Positions 1 through 9,114 of a stretch of 64,000 nt of DNA are shown here, piece after piece. The notes below the pieces were generated by a model. The model saw only the letters and a list, made by a program, of their open reading frames with translations, was not told the DNA's origin and ran no database searches. The stretch spans positions 62,001 to 126,000 of the forward strand of contig NZ_JALLIY010000020.1 of NCBI RefSeq assembly GCF_023242315.1, given 5' to 3'. The stretch is from Pseudomonas sp. MWU13-2105 (lineage in GTDB: Bacteria > Pseudomonadota > Gammaproteobacteria > Pseudomonadales > Pseudomonadaceae). The position numbers and the translations under genes were made by a program. Within the stretch, counting starts at the first letter, position 1. Every line of letters starts with the position of its first letter.

Positions 1-1
1 G

Positions 2-1234
2 CCGAGCCGCACCCACGCCGGCAGCTTCTTCGCCTTGCCGCAATCGCCGCAGCTGTTCAAGCAATTGCTGATGGTGGCCGGCTTCGACCGTTACTACCAG
101 ATCGCCAAGTGTTTCCGCGACGAAGACCTGCGGGCCGACCGCCAGCCGGAATTCACCCAGATCGACATCGAGACCAGCTTCCTCGATGAAAAAGACATCA
201 TGGGCCTGACCGAAGGCATGATCCGCAACCTGTTCAAGGAAGTGCTGGGTCTGGAATTCGGCGAGTTCCCGCACATGACCTGGGACGAGGCCATGCGTCG
301 TTACGGTTCCGACAAGCCGGACCTGCGTATCCCGCTGGAACTGGTGGACGTTGCCGACCAGCTCAAGGACGTTGAATTCAAGGTGTTCAGCGGCCCGGCC
401 AACGACCCGAAATGCCGCGTGGCCGCCTTGCGCGTCCCGGGCGCGGGGAGCATGCCGCGCAGCAAGATCGACGAGTACACCAAGTTCGTCGGCATCTACG
501 GGGCCAAGGGCCTGGCCTATATCAAGGTCAACGAACGCGCCAAGGGTGTCGAAGGCCTGCAGTCGCCGATCGTCAAGAACATCCCCGAGGCCAATCTCAA
601 CGTGATCCTCGATCGCGTCGGCGCGGTCGATGGCGACATCGTGTTCTTTGGTGCCGACAAGGCCAAGATCGTCAGCGAGGCCCTGGGCGCGCTGCGGATC
701 AAGGTCGGTCATGACCTCGAGTTGCTGACCTGCGAGTGGGCGCCGATGTGGGTCGTCGACTTCCCGATGTTCGAAGAAAACGAAGACAGCAGCTTCACAG
801 CCCTGCACCACCCGTTCACCGCGCCGAAGTGCTCGCCGCAAGAGCTGGAGGCCAACCCGGCCACCGCCCTGTCCCGCGCCTACGACATGGTCCTGAACGG
901 TACCGAGCTGGGTGGCGGTTCGATCCGTATCCACCGCAAGGAAATGCAACAGGCGGTGTTCCGTCTGCTGGGGATCAGCGAAGCGGAACAGGAAGAGAAG
1001 TTCGGCTTCCTGCTCGATGCGCTGAAATACGGTGCTCCGCCCCACGGCGGCCTGGCCTTCGGCCTCGATCGCCTGGTGATGCTGATGACCGGCGCCCAGT
1101 CGATCCGCGAAGTGATCGCGTTCCCGAAAACCCAGAGCGCGGCCTGTGTCATGACCCAGGCGCCAGGGCTGGTGGACGCCAAGGCACTGCGCGAGCTGCA
1201 TATCCGCCTGCGCGAAACCCCCAAGGCAGAGTAA
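2..1234 (+). CDS. aspS: Aspartyl-tRNA synthetase, 3' part
   Basis: Charges tRNA-Asp with aspartate in the cytoplasm. The reading frame is open from base 2, so the 5' end lies outside the window; about 410 C-terminal residues are present. Visible class II synthetase hallmarks are motif 2 (FRDEDLRADRQPEFTQ), the GAD insertion domain in the middle, and motif 3 near the end (GGLAFGLDRLVMLM). The frame ends in TAA, followed at once by a hairpin terminator. Directly upstream of yebC and ruvCAB, as is usual in Pseudomonas. Confidence 0.97.
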   Translation, partial: PSRTHAGSFFALPQSPQLFKQLLMVAGFDRYYQIAKCFRDEDLRADRQPEFTQIDIETSFLDEKDIMGLTEGMIRNLFKEVLGLEFGEFPHMTWDEAMRRYGSDKPDLRIPLELVDVADQLKDVEFKVFSGPANDPKCRVAALRVPGAGSMPRSKIDEYTKFVGIYGAKGLAYIKVNERAKGVEGLQSPIVKNIPEANLNVILDRVGAVDGDIVFFGADKAKIVSEALGALRIKVGHDLELLTCEWAPMWVVDFPMFEENEDSSFTALHHPFTAPKCSPQELEANPATALSRAYDMVLNGTELGGGSIRIHRKEMQQAVFRLLGISEAEQEEKFGFLLDALKYGAPPHGGLAFGLDRLVMLMTGAQSIREVIAFPKTQSAACVMTQAPGLVDAKALRELHIRLRETPKAE

Positions 1235-1246
1235 GCCGGACCCGAG

Positions 1247-1274
1247 GGCGCATCCATTGGATGCGCCTTTTTTC
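1247..1274 (+). terminator. Rho-independent terminator after aspS
   Basis: A 9-bp perfect stem (GGCGCATCC / GGATGCGCC) with loop ATT runs directly into seven T residues. It lies 12 bases after the aspS stop. Confidence 0.9.
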
Positions 1275-1360
1275 AAGGTCGAGACTTTTTATTGCCGGCC
1301 GCTGCCACGGGGCAGGGCGGGCAACGTTTCAAAGAGCACAAAGAGAATTCGGAGCGAGTT

Positions 1361-2107
1361 ATGGCAGGTCATTCCAAGTGGGCGAACATCAAGCACCGCA
1401 AAGAACGTCAGGATGCCAAGAAGGGCAAGATCTTCACCAAGTGGATTCGTGAGCTGACCGTTGCCGCTCGTCAGGGCGGTGGCGATCCGGGCTCCAACCC
1501 ACGTCTGCGCCTGGCGTTGGACAAGGCCCTCGGCGCGAACATGAGCCGCGATATCATCGATCGCGCGGTGGCCCGCGGTGCCGGTGCGGCCGACACCGAC
1601 GATATGGTCGAGCTCAGCTACGAAGGCTACGGCCCCGGCGGCGTGGCGGTGATGGTCGAATGCATGACCGACAACCGCAACCGTACCGCGGCGGCGGTGC
1701 GCCACGCGTTCAGCAAATGCGGCGGCAACCTCGGCACCGACGGTTCCGTGGCCTACCTGTTCGAACGCAAGGGGCAGTTGTCCTTCGCCCCGGGTATCGA
1801 TGAAGACGCGCTGATGGAAGCGGCGATGGATGCCGACGCCGATGACGTGGTGAGCCACGAAGACGGTTCCATGGACGTGTTCACCTCGTTTGCCGGCTTC
1901 TATACGGTGCGTAATGCCCTGGATGCGGCGGGATTCAAGGCGGCGGACGCGGAAATCGTCATGTTGCCGACCACCAGCGCCGAACTCGATCTGGAGGGCG
2001 CGGAAAAGGTCCTCAAGCTGATCGATATGCTCGAGGACCTGGACGACGTGCAGAACGTCTACTCCAATGCCGATATTCCCGAATCGGTGGCCGAACAGCT
2101 CGGCTGA
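1361..2107 (+). CDS. yebC: YebC/PmpR-family regulatory/translation protein
   Basis: A 248-residue protein starting MAGHSKWANIKHRK, the family signature. ATG at 1361 is chosen because of the GGAG about seven bases upstream and the conserved N-terminus; the frame extends further upstream without support. The family was first described as DNA-binding regulators (PmpR represses pqsR in P. aeruginosa) and later as ribosome-associated factors that ease proline-rich stalling. Neighbour of ruvC, as in most gammaproteobacteria. Acidic C-terminal third, full family length. Confidence 0.95.
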   Translation: MAGHSKWANIKHRKERQDAKKGKIFTKWIRELTVAARQGGGDPGSNPRLRLALDKALGANMSRDIIDRAVARGAGAADTDDMVELSYEGYGPGGVAVMVECMTDNRNRTAAAVRHAFSKCGGNLGTDGSVAYLFERKGQLSFAPGIDEDALMEAAMDADADDVVSHEDGSMDVFTSFAGFYTVRNALDAAGFKAADAEIVMLPTTSAELDLEGAEKVLKLIDMLEDLDDVQNVYSNADIPESVAEQLG

Positions 2108-2123
2108 CCCAAACGCAGGCGCT

Positions 2124-2648
2124 ATGACTTTAATTCTTGGTATCGACCCCGGTTCGCGCATCACCGGTTATGGTGTGGTGCGCGATACCGGGCGTGGCTG
2201 CGTGTATGTCGCCTCGGGTTGTATCCGCACCGGCAGTGGCGAACTGCATGAGCGTTTGCAGATCGTCTACCGCAGTGTCCGCGAGGTGATCCAGACCTAT
2301 GGCCCGGTGACCATGGGCATCGAAAAGGTGTTCATGGCAAAGAACGCCGACTCGGCGCTCAAGCTCGGCCAGGCGCGGGGCGCGGCCATCGTCGCCGGAG
2401 CCGAGGAAAACCTCGAGATCGCCGAGTACACCGCGACCCAGGTCAAGCAGGCTGTGGCCGGCACGGGCGGCGCCAACAAGGAGCAGGTGATGATGATGGT
2501 CATGCACTTGCTCAAGCTCACCACCAAGCCGCAGATCGATGCCTCGGATGCCCTGGCGATCGCCCTGTGCCATGCCCATACCCGCTCCAGTCTCTTGCCC
2601 CATGGCTTGGGCGCTGCACGTAGCCGTGGCGGTCGCCTGCGTCTCTGA
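2124..2648 (+). CDS. ruvC: Holliday junction resolvase RuvC
   Basis: A 174-residue endonuclease that cuts Holliday junctions symmetrically after RuvAB branch migration. The RNase H-like active site is visible: Asp8 in LGIDPGSR, Glu in GIEKVF and the paired Asp in DASDALAIA. The start ATG at 2124 gives the canonical MTLILGIDPG N-terminus; it lies 16 bases after the yebC stop. First gene of ruvCAB. Confidence 0.97.
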   Translation: MTLILGIDPGSRITGYGVVRDTGRGCVYVASGCIRTGSGELHERLQIVYRSVREVIQTYGPVTMGIEKVFMAKNADSALKLGQARGAAIVAGAEENLEIAEYTATQVKQAVAGTGGANKEQVMMMVMHLLKLTTKPQIDASDALAIALCHAHTRSSLLPHGLGAARSRGGRLRL

Positions 2649-2762
2649 TAGCATCATCGCCTCAAACAATTTTGCTTGCCGATAGCGTCACGCCGGATAA
2701 GGTAGTGCGTTATCGTTCCGAGTCGTCAGCCAACGGTCTGGCCAGAAATAAGGATCTGATAC

Positions 2763-3377
2763 GTGATTGGACGTTTGCGCGGCACCCTGGCAGAAAAGCA
2801 GCCGCCGCACCTCATCCTTGATGTGAATGGCCTCGGCTATGAGCTGGAAGTGCCGATGACCACGCTTTACCGCCTGCCGTCGGTCGGCGAGCCGCTGACC
2901 CTGCACACGCATTTGGTCGTGCGCGAGGATGCGCAGTTACTCTATGGCTTCGTCGGCAAGCGCGAGCGCGACTTTTTCCGCGAGTTGATCCGCCTCAATG
3001 GCGTCGGGCCGAAGCTGGCCCTGGCGCTGATGTCGAGCCTGGAGGTCGATGAGCTGGTGCGTTGCGTGCAGGCCCAGGACACCTCGGCGCTGGTGCGGGT
3101 ACCCGGTGTCGGCAAGAAGACCGCCGAGCGCCTGCTGGTCGAACTCAAGGACCGTTTCAAGGCCTGGGAGACCGTGCCGAGCATGTTTGCCCTGGTGCCC
3201 AATCAGCCGGACGGCGCGCCCGCGCAGCCGCTGGCCAGCGCTGAAAGCGATGCGGTCAGTGCGCTGATTTCCCTGGGCTACAAGCCCCAGGAAGCGAGCA
3301 AGGCGGTGTCGGCGATCAAAGACAAAGGCCTGAGCAGCGAAGACATGATTCGTCGCGCCCTGAAGGGAATGATCTAA
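2763..3377 (+). CDS. ruvA: Holliday junction branch migration protein RuvA
   Basis: A 204-residue protein, matching the usual length (203 in E. coli). Tetramers bind the four-way junction and load RuvB. It has an OB fold at the N-terminus (MIGRLRGTL), two helix-hairpin-helix motifs (LNGVGPKLALALM and VPGVGKKTAERLL) and a C-terminal UBA-like domain III that contacts RuvB. Starts with GTG. Separated from ruvC by 114 bases, which may hold its own promoter. Its stop is immediately followed by the ruvB start. Confidence 0.97.
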   Translation: MIGRLRGTLAEKQPPHLILDVNGLGYELEVPMTTLYRLPSVGEPLTLHTHLVVREDAQLLYGFVGKRERDFFRELIRLNGVGPKLALALMSSLEVDELVRCVQAQDTSALVRVPGVGKKTAERLLVELKDRFKAWETVPSMFALVPNQPDGAPAQPLASAESDAVSALISLGYKPQEASKAVSAIKDKGLSSEDMIRRALKGMI

Positions 3378-4436
3378 GTGATTGAAGCCGATCGTTTGAT
3401 AACCGCTTCCGGCGGGCGTGACCGCGAGGAAGTCCAGGATCGCGCGATCCGGCCGTTGAGCCTGGCCGAGTATATCGGCCAGCCGACGGTCAAGGAGCAG
3501 ATGGAGCTGTTTATCCAGGCGGCGCGCGGGCGCGGCGAGTCCCTTGATCACACCCTGATCTTCGGCCCGCCGGGCCTGGGCAAGACCACCCTGGCCAATA
3601 TCATTGCCCAGGAAATGGGTGTGTCGATCAAGAGCACCTCGGGGCCGGTGCTGGAGCGGGCCGGAGACTTGGCGGCGCTGCTGACCAATCTCGAGCCCCA
3701 CGATGTGCTCTTTATCGATGAAATCCACCGCTTGTCGCCCGTGGTCGAAGAAGTCCTGTACCCGGCGATGGAGGACTTCCAGCTCGATATCATGATCGGC
3801 GAAGGGCCGGCGGCACGCTCGATCAAGCTCGACCTGCCGCCTTTCACCCTGGTCGGCGCCACTACCCGCGCGGGTATGTTGACCAACCCGTTGCGTGACC
3901 GCTTCGGTATCGTCCAGCGTCTTGAGTTCTACAGCACCGCGGACCTGGCGACCATCGTCACCCGTTCGGCGGGGATTCTTGGCCTGCCGCTGGACCCTGA
4001 AGGCGCGTTCGAGATCGCCCGCCGGGCCCGGGGCACGCCGCGGATCGCCAACCGGCTGTTGCGTCGGGTGCGTGATTTCGCCGAAGTCCGGGCCAAGGGC
4101 CATATCACCAAGGCCGTGGCGGACCTGGCGCTGAACCTGCTGGATGTCGACGAACACGGTTTCGATCACCAGGACCGGCGCCTGCTGTTGACCATGATCG
4201 AGAAGTTCGACGGTGGCCCGGTGGGCGTGGACAGCCTGGCGGCGGCGATCAGCGAGGAGCGACACACCATCGAGGACGTGCTCGAACCTTATCTGATCCA
4301 GCAGGGCTACATCATGCGCACCCCGCGGGGACGGGTGGTGACCCGGCACGCCTATTTGCACTTTGGTTTGAATATTCCGTCACGCTTGGGTGAAATGCCC
4401 GTGGTAGACGAGTTTCTCGATGCACTGGACGAGTAA
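3378..4436 (+). CDS. ruvB: Holliday junction helicase motor RuvB
   Basis: A 352-residue AAA+ ATPase that drives branch migration with RuvA. Walker A is GPPGLGKTTL, Walker B is DEIHR, sensor 1 lies in the GATTRAG segment, and a C-terminal winged helix ends the protein. The GTG start directly abuts the ruvA stop with no gap, suggesting translational coupling. Confidence 0.97.
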   Translation: MIEADRLITASGGRDREEVQDRAIRPLSLAEYIGQPTVKEQMELFIQAARGRGESLDHTLIFGPPGLGKTTLANIIAQEMGVSIKSTSGPVLERAGDLAALLTNLEPHDVLFIDEIHRLSPVVEEVLYPAMEDFQLDIMIGEGPAARSIKLDLPPFTLVGATTRAGMLTNPLRDRFGIVQRLEFYSTADLATIVTRSAGILGLPLDPEGAFEIARRARGTPRIANRLLRRVRDFAEVRAKGHITKAVADLALNLLDVDEHGFDHQDRRLLLTMIEKFDGGPVGVDSLAAAISEERHTIEDVLEPYLIQQGYIMRTPRGRVVTRHAYLHFGLNIPSRLGEMPVVDEFLDALDE

Positions 4437-4574
4437 AAGCAGGATTGGGGCTGATTTATTCGCGGTTTGCGTTGTCCGAAGGGCACGTGTCACGAATCTT
4501 CATGCAAAAAGTCGTCGAAGGATGAAAAACAGTTGCCTGGCCGGATTGGCAACCTGAGGAGTAAGCACTAGAGT

Positions 4575-5042
4575 ATGCGCGCGCAAAACGGGGTTCAGTC
4601 GTTCGCACATCGCTGTCGCGTTTATTACGAGGACACCGATGCCGGCGGCATCGTGTATTACGTCAATTACCTTAAGTTCATGGAGCGGGCTCGAACCGAG
4701 CGGCTACGGGAATTGGGCTTTGCCCAATCGTCGCTGGCAGGGGAGAACCTGTTGTTCGTCGTGCATTCCAGCGAAGCGCGTTACCACGTGCCGGCGCGGT
4801 TGGACGACGAACTCCTGGTCAGCGCCGAGGTGATTGAGCTGAACCGTGCGAGCCTGCGCTTCAAGCAGCAGGTCCGGCGGGCTGATGATGAAACGCTGCT
4901 CTGTGAAGGGCGGTTCCTGGTGGCCTGTGTGCGCGCCGATAGTTTAAAACCCCGGGCCATTCCAGAAGCCTTGCGTTCGGCCTTTGCCGACACAAGCGGC
5001 GCGGGTACTCACTTAGAGCAGGAGATAAAGCGTGGAAGCTAA
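4575..5042 (+). CDS. ybgC: YbgC-type acyl-CoA thioesterase (Tol-Pal associated)
   Basis: A 155-residue hot-dog-fold thioesterase. The catalytic motif YYEDTDAGGIVYYVNYLKFMER is characteristic of the YbgC/4-hydroxybenzoyl-CoA thioesterase family. It opens the tol-pal operon, as in other gammaproteobacteria. ATG at 4575 follows TGAGGAGTAAGC. The last 11 bases overlap the tolQ start, so the two are probably translationally coupled. Confidence 0.94.
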   Translation: MRAQNGVQSFAHRCRVYYEDTDAGGIVYYVNYLKFMERARTERLRELGFAQSSLAGENLLFVVHSSEARYHVPARLDDELLVSAEVIELNRASLRFKQQVRRADDETLLCEGRFLVACVRADSLKPRAIPEALRSAFADTSGAGTHLEQEIKRGS

Positions 5043-5727
5043 CGTCGTCGACCATTCCTCCATGTGGAGCTTGGTCAGCAATGCCAGCATCGTGGTGCAA
5101 TTGGTCATGCTGATCCTGGTGGCCGCCTCGGTCACCTCGTGGATCATGATTTTTCAGCGCAGCAACCTGCTGCGCGCCGGTCGCCGCGCCCTGGAGAGCT
5201 TCGAAGAGCGCTTCTGGTCGGGCATCGACCTGTCCAAGCTCTACCGTCAGGCCGGCAGCAACCCGGATCCGGACTCGGGCGTGGAGCAGATCTTCCGTGC
5301 CGGCTTCAAGGAGTTCTCCCGCCTGCGCCAGCAACCGGGCGTCGACCCGGAAGCGGTCATGGAGGGTGTATCCCGTGCCATGCGCGTGGCCATCTCCCGC
5401 GAAGAAGAAAAGCTCGAGCAGAGCCTGCCGTTCCTCGCGACGGTGGGTTCGGTCAGCCCGTATATCGGCCTGTTCGGTACCGTCTGGGGGATCATGAACT
5501 CCTTCCGTGGCCTGGCCACTGCCCAGCAGGCGACCCTGGCCACCGTGGCCCCGGGGATTTCCGAAGCACTGGTGGCCACCGCCATCGGCCTGTTCGCGGC
5601 AATTCCGGCGGTTATCGCCTACAACCGCTTCGCGGCCCGTGGCGAGACCCTGATCAGTCGTTACTACACCTTCGCCGATGAGTTCCAGGCGATCCTGCAC
5701 CGTAAAGTGCACACCAGCGAAGAGTGA
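5032..5727 (+). CDS. tolQ: Tol-Pal system proton channel subunit TolQ
   Basis: A 231-residue inner-membrane protein of the MotA/ExbB/TolQ family. It has three predicted membrane segments: near residues 16-36, and two in the region around SPYIGLFGTVWGI and ALVATAIGLFAAIPAVIAYN. With TolR it uses the proton gradient to energise TolA. GTG start overlaps the end of ybgC; tolR follows 14 bases after the stop. Confidence 0.96.
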   Translation: MEANVVDHSSMWSLVSNASIVVQLVMLILVAASVTSWIMIFQRSNLLRAGRRALESFEERFWSGIDLSKLYRQAGSNPDPDSGVEQIFRAGFKEFSRLRQQPGVDPEAVMEGVSRAMRVAISREEEKLEQSLPFLATVGSVSPYIGLFGTVWGIMNSFRGLATAQQATLATVAPGISEALVATAIGLFAAIPAVIAYNRFAARGETLISRYYTFADEFQAILHRKVHTSEE

Positions 5728-5741
5728 GCAGGTAAATCCCC

Positions 5742-6194
5742 ATGGCCCGAGTTCGCCACAAACGCAAGCCGGTCGCCGAGATGAACGTGGTGCCCTACAT
5801 CGACGTGATGTTGGTGCTGCTGGTTATCTTCATGGTGACCGCGCCGATGCTCAATCAGGGCGTGAAGGTTGATCTGCCCAAGGTTTCCAGCGAAGCCTTG
5901 CCGCAGGACAACAACACCCAGGTCCTGACCATTTCGATCAAGGCTGACAAGACCTACTACTGGAACCTTGGCAGCGAAGTCGACACCGAAAAGCAGCAGG
6001 ACAGGGCCATGACCCTGCCGCAGATGACCGACGCGGTGACCAAGATCATTCGTGCCGGTACCGACAGCGGCAAGCGTACCCAGGTGTTCATTCGCGGTGA
6101 CAAGACCGTCGACTATGGCTCCGTCATGGGTGCCATGGGCGGTCTGCAGAAGGCCGGCGTCGGTAATGTTGGCTTGATTACCGAGGCCCCCTGA
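5742..6194 (+). CDS. tolR: Tol-Pal system protein TolR
   Basis: A 150-residue ExbD/TolR protein with one N-terminal membrane helix. The conserved Asp of the proton path is in PYIDVMLVLLVIFM; the rest is periplasmic. Its TGA stop overlaps the tolA ATG by one base. Confidence 0.96.
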   Translation: MARVRHKRKPVAEMNVVPYIDVMLVLLVIFMVTAPMLNQGVKVDLPKVSSEALPQDNNTQVLTISIKADKTYYWNLGSEVDTEKQQDRAMTLPQMTDAVTKIIRAGTDSGKRTQVFIRGDKTVDYGSVMGAMGGLQKAGVGNVGLITEAP

Positions 6195-7258
6195 TGCACC
6201 AACAGCGAGAGCCGTCCGCTTCGGAAAGCTACTTCTGGCCCAGCGTCTGGGCGATTGGCCTGCATCTCCTGATCTTTGGCATGCTGTTCGTCAGCTTTGC
6301 CATGACCCCGGAGCTGCCGGAGGCCAAGCCGATTGTCCAGGCGACCCTGTATCAGCTGAAATCGAAAAGTCAGGCGACCACCCAGACCAATCAGAAGATT
6401 GCGGGTGAGGCGAAGAAATCCGCCGCGCGCCAGACCGAAGTCGAACAGATGGAGCAGAAGAAGGTCGAGCAGGAAGCGATAAAGGCTGCGGAACAAAAGA
6501 AAGAGGAAGCGGCTCAAAAGGCCGACGAAGCGAAAAAGTCCGAGGAAGCCAAGAAAGCGGACGAGGCGAAGAAGGCTGATGAGGCCAAGAAAGCCGACGA
6601 CGCGAAGAAGGCTGCCGAAGCGAAAAAGGAATTGGCCGATATAGCCAAGAAGAAAGCCGACGACGAAGCCAAGAAGGCCGCTGAAGAAGAGGCCAAGAAG
6701 GCCGCTGAAGAAGCGAAGAAGAAAATCGTCGAGGACGCCAAGAAGAAAGCCGCCGAAGACGCGAAGAAGAAATCCGAAGCTGACGAGGCGAAGAAGAAAA
6801 TCGCCGAGGATGCGAAGAAGAAAGCCGCTGCCGATGCTGCGAAGAAGAAATCGCAGGATGCGGCGCGTAAAGCTGCCGAAGATAAAAAGGCCCAGGCCCT
6901 GGCAGACTTGCTTTCCGATACGCCGCAACGCCAACAAGCCCTGGCCGATGAGCAGGGTGATGAAACGGCGGGCAGTTTCGATGATCTGATTCGTTCCCGG
7001 GCAGCGGAAGGTTGGGCGCGTCCCCCTTCGGCGCGTAAAGGCATGACGGTGGTGCTGCAAATCGGCATGTTGCCGGACGGTACCGTGACCACGGTTTCGG
7101 TGGCCAAGTCCAGTGGCGACGGCCCGTTTGACGCCTCGGCGGTAGCGGCGGTCAAGAATATTGGTCGTTTGACGGAAATGCAGGGAATGAAACCGAGCGA
7201 CTTTGCGCCCTATCGTTCCTTCAAGATGACATTCACACCTGAGGATCTAGCCTTGTGA
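6194..7258 (+). CDS. tolA: Cell envelope integrity protein TolA
   Basis: A 354-residue protein linking the TolQR motor to Pal at the outer membrane. One membrane helix lies near residues 13-34. A very long low-complexity Ala/Lys/Glu helix (domain II, approx. residues 70-240) is built of repeated KKAxEAKK-type units, mirrored in the DNA as imperfect short repeats. A globular C-terminal domain III ends the protein (VVLQIGMLPDGTV). Domain II is the kind of tract that varies in length between strains. Confidence 0.96.
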   Translation: MHQQREPSASESYFWPSVWAIGLHLLIFGMLFVSFAMTPELPEAKPIVQATLYQLKSKSQATTQTNQKIAGEAKKSAARQTEVEQMEQKKVEQEAIKAAEQKKEEAAQKADEAKKSEEAKKADEAKKADEAKKADDAKKAAEAKKELADIAKKKADDEAKKAAEEEAKKAAEEAKKKIVEDAKKKAAEDAKKKSEADEAKKKIAEDAKKKAAADAAKKKSQDAARKAAEDKKAQALADLLSDTPQRQQALADEQGDETAGSFDDLIRSRAAEGWARPPSARKGMTVVLQIGMLPDGTVTTVSVAKSSGDGPFDASAVAAVKNIGRLTEMQGMKPSDFAPYRSFKMTFTPEDLAL

Positions 7259-8556
7259 GAAACCTTCTTCGAACAATGCTTGTCGTGATCTGCTGCCTGG
7301 CAGGGATGGCGATGGCGGATGAAAAGAACATTCTGGTCACCAGCGGCAGCGATCGGGCCACGCCCATCGCGGTCGTTCCGTTCGGCTGGCAGGGCGGTAG
7401 CGTCCTGCCGGACGACATGGCCCAGATCATCGGCGACGACCTGCGTAACTCCGGTTACTACTCGCCGATTCCGAAACAGAACATGATCAGCCTGCCGACC
7501 CAGGCCAGCGAAGTCATCTACCGTGACTGGAAGGCCCTGGGCGCCCAGTACATCATGGTCGGCAGCATCGTTCCTTCGGGTGGTCGCCTGCAGGTGCAGT
7601 ACGCGCTGTTCAACGTTTCCACCGAGCAGCAGGTGCTGACCGGCAGCGTCTCGGGCACGGTCGATCAGTTGCGCGACATGTCGCACTACATCTCCGACCA
7701 GTCGTTTGAAAAACTCACCGGCATCAAGGGCGCGTTCTCCACACGCATGCTCTATGTCACGGCTGAGCGTTTCTCGGTGAACAACACCCGTTACACCCTG
7801 CAACGTTCGGACTATGACGGCGCCCGCGCGGTGACCCTGCTGCAATCGCGCGAGCCGATCCTGTCGCCGCGTTTCGCCCCGGATGGCAAGCGTATCGCCT
7901 ATGTGTCGTTCGAGCAGAAGCGTCCGCGCATCTTCGTCCAGCATATCGACACCGGTCGCCGTGAGCAGATCACCAACTTCGAAGGCCTCAACGGTGCGCC
8001 GGCCTGGTCGCCGGACGGTAGCCGCCTGGCGTTCGTGCTGTCCAAGGACGGTAACCCGGATATCTACGTGATGAACATGGCCTCGCGCCAGATGAATCGC
8101 GTCACCAGCGGTCCGGGCATCAACACCGAACCGTTCTGGGGCAAGGATGGCTCGACCCTCTATTTCACTTCCGATCGCGGCGGCAAGCCACAGATCTACA
8201 AGACCAACGTCAATGGCGGCGGTGCGGAGCGCGTGACCTTCATCGGTAACTACAACGCCAACCCGAAACTGTCGGCGGATGAGAAGACCCTGGTGATGAT
8301 TCACCGCCAGGACGGCTTCACCAATTTCCGTGTGGCGGCTCAGGATTTGCAACGTGGGACAGTAAAAATACTGACAGACACCAACCTTGATGAGTCAGCC
8401 ACTGTCGCACCCAACGGCACCATGGTAATCTACGCCACCGCCCAGCAGGGCCGGGGAGTCTTGATGCTCGTGTCCATCAATGGACGCGTAAGGCTCCCGC
8501 TTCCTACCGCTCAAGGCGAAGTCAGAGAACCTTCCTGGTCCCCTTACCTGAACTGA
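7255..8556 (+). CDS. tolB: Tol-Pal system beta-propeller protein TolB
   Basis: A 433-residue periplasmic protein with a signal peptide ending near AGMAMA-DE. The N-terminal alpha/beta domain is followed by a six-bladed WD40-like beta propeller; blade motifs such as SPDGSRLAFVLSKDG are visible. Binds Pal and releases it from peptidoglycan. GTG start overlaps the tolA stop by four bases. Confidence 0.96.
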   Translation: MRNLLRTMLVVICCLAGMAMADEKNILVTSGSDRATPIAVVPFGWQGGSVLPDDMAQIIGDDLRNSGYYSPIPKQNMISLPTQASEVIYRDWKALGAQYIMVGSIVPSGGRLQVQYALFNVSTEQQVLTGSVSGTVDQLRDMSHYISDQSFEKLTGIKGAFSTRMLYVTAERFSVNNTRYTLQRSDYDGARAVTLLQSREPILSPRFAPDGKRIAYVSFEQKRPRIFVQHIDTGRREQITNFEGLNGAPAWSPDGSRLAFVLSKDGNPDIYVMNMASRQMNRVTSGPGINTEPFWGKDGSTLYFTSDRGGKPQIYKTNVNGGGAERVTFIGNYNANPKLSADEKTLVMIHRQDGFTNFRVAAQDLQRGTVKILTDTNLDESATVAPNGTMVIYATAQQGRGVLMLVSINGRVRLPLPTAQGEVREPSWSPYLN

Positions 8557-8610
8557 CGCGGCGCTACAAAGATTTTGCTTAACACACTGGGGTTCATTAG
8601 GAGTTTTACG

Positions 8611-9108
8611 ATGGAAATGCTGAAGTTTGGTAAATTTGCTGCGCTGGCTCTGGCCATGGCTGTAGCTGTAGGTTGCTCGTCCAAAGGCGGCGACAATGCC
8701 GGTCAAGGCGCTGTAGACCCAAACGCTGGTTACGGCGCTAACACTGGTGCAGTCGACGGCTCCCTGAGCGAAGAAGCTGCTCTGCGCGCTATCACCACTT
8801 TCTACTTCGAATACGACAGCTCGGACCTGAAGCCAGAAGCCATGCGCTCCCTGGACGTTCACGCCAAGGACCTGAAAGCTAACGGCGCCAAAGTCGTTCT
8901 GGAAGGTAACACCGACGAACGTGGTACTCGCGAGTACAACATGGCACTGGGCGAGCGTCGTGCGAAAGCCGTTCAACGCTACCTGGTACTGCAAGGTGTT
9001 GCCCCAGGTCAGCTGGAGCTGGTTTCCTACGGTAAAGAGCGTCCAGTTGCTACTGGCCACGACGAGCAGTCCTGGGCTCAAAACCGTCGCGTCGAACTGC
9101 GTAAGTAA
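8611..9108 (+). CDS. pal: Peptidoglycan-associated lipoprotein Pal
   Basis: A 165-residue outer-membrane lipoprotein. The signal peptide ends in a lipobox (AVGC, Cys22); an OmpA-like domain follows with the NTDERGTREYN peptidoglycan-binding segment. ATG at 8611 is chosen because AGGAG lies nine bases upstream and it gives a proper lipoprotein signal; a longer frame exists without a good start. Codon use differs a little from neighbours (more GCT/GGT), typical of highly expressed genes. Confidence 0.97.
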   Translation: MEMLKFGKFAALALAMAVAVGCSSKGGDNAGQGAVDPNAGYGANTGAVDGSLSEEAALRAITTFYFEYDSSDLKPEAMRSLDVHAKDLKANGAKVVLEGNTDERGTREYNMALGERRAKAVQRYLVLQGVAPGQLELVSYGKERPVATGHDEQSWAQNRRVELRK

Positions 9109-9114
9109 TTCGTC

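Noticed and set aside
6113..7060. Minus-strand frame rich in Leu/Phe opposite tolA
   Set aside because: Mirror of the Lys/Ala repeat codons of tolA; no start signal and no independent evidence.
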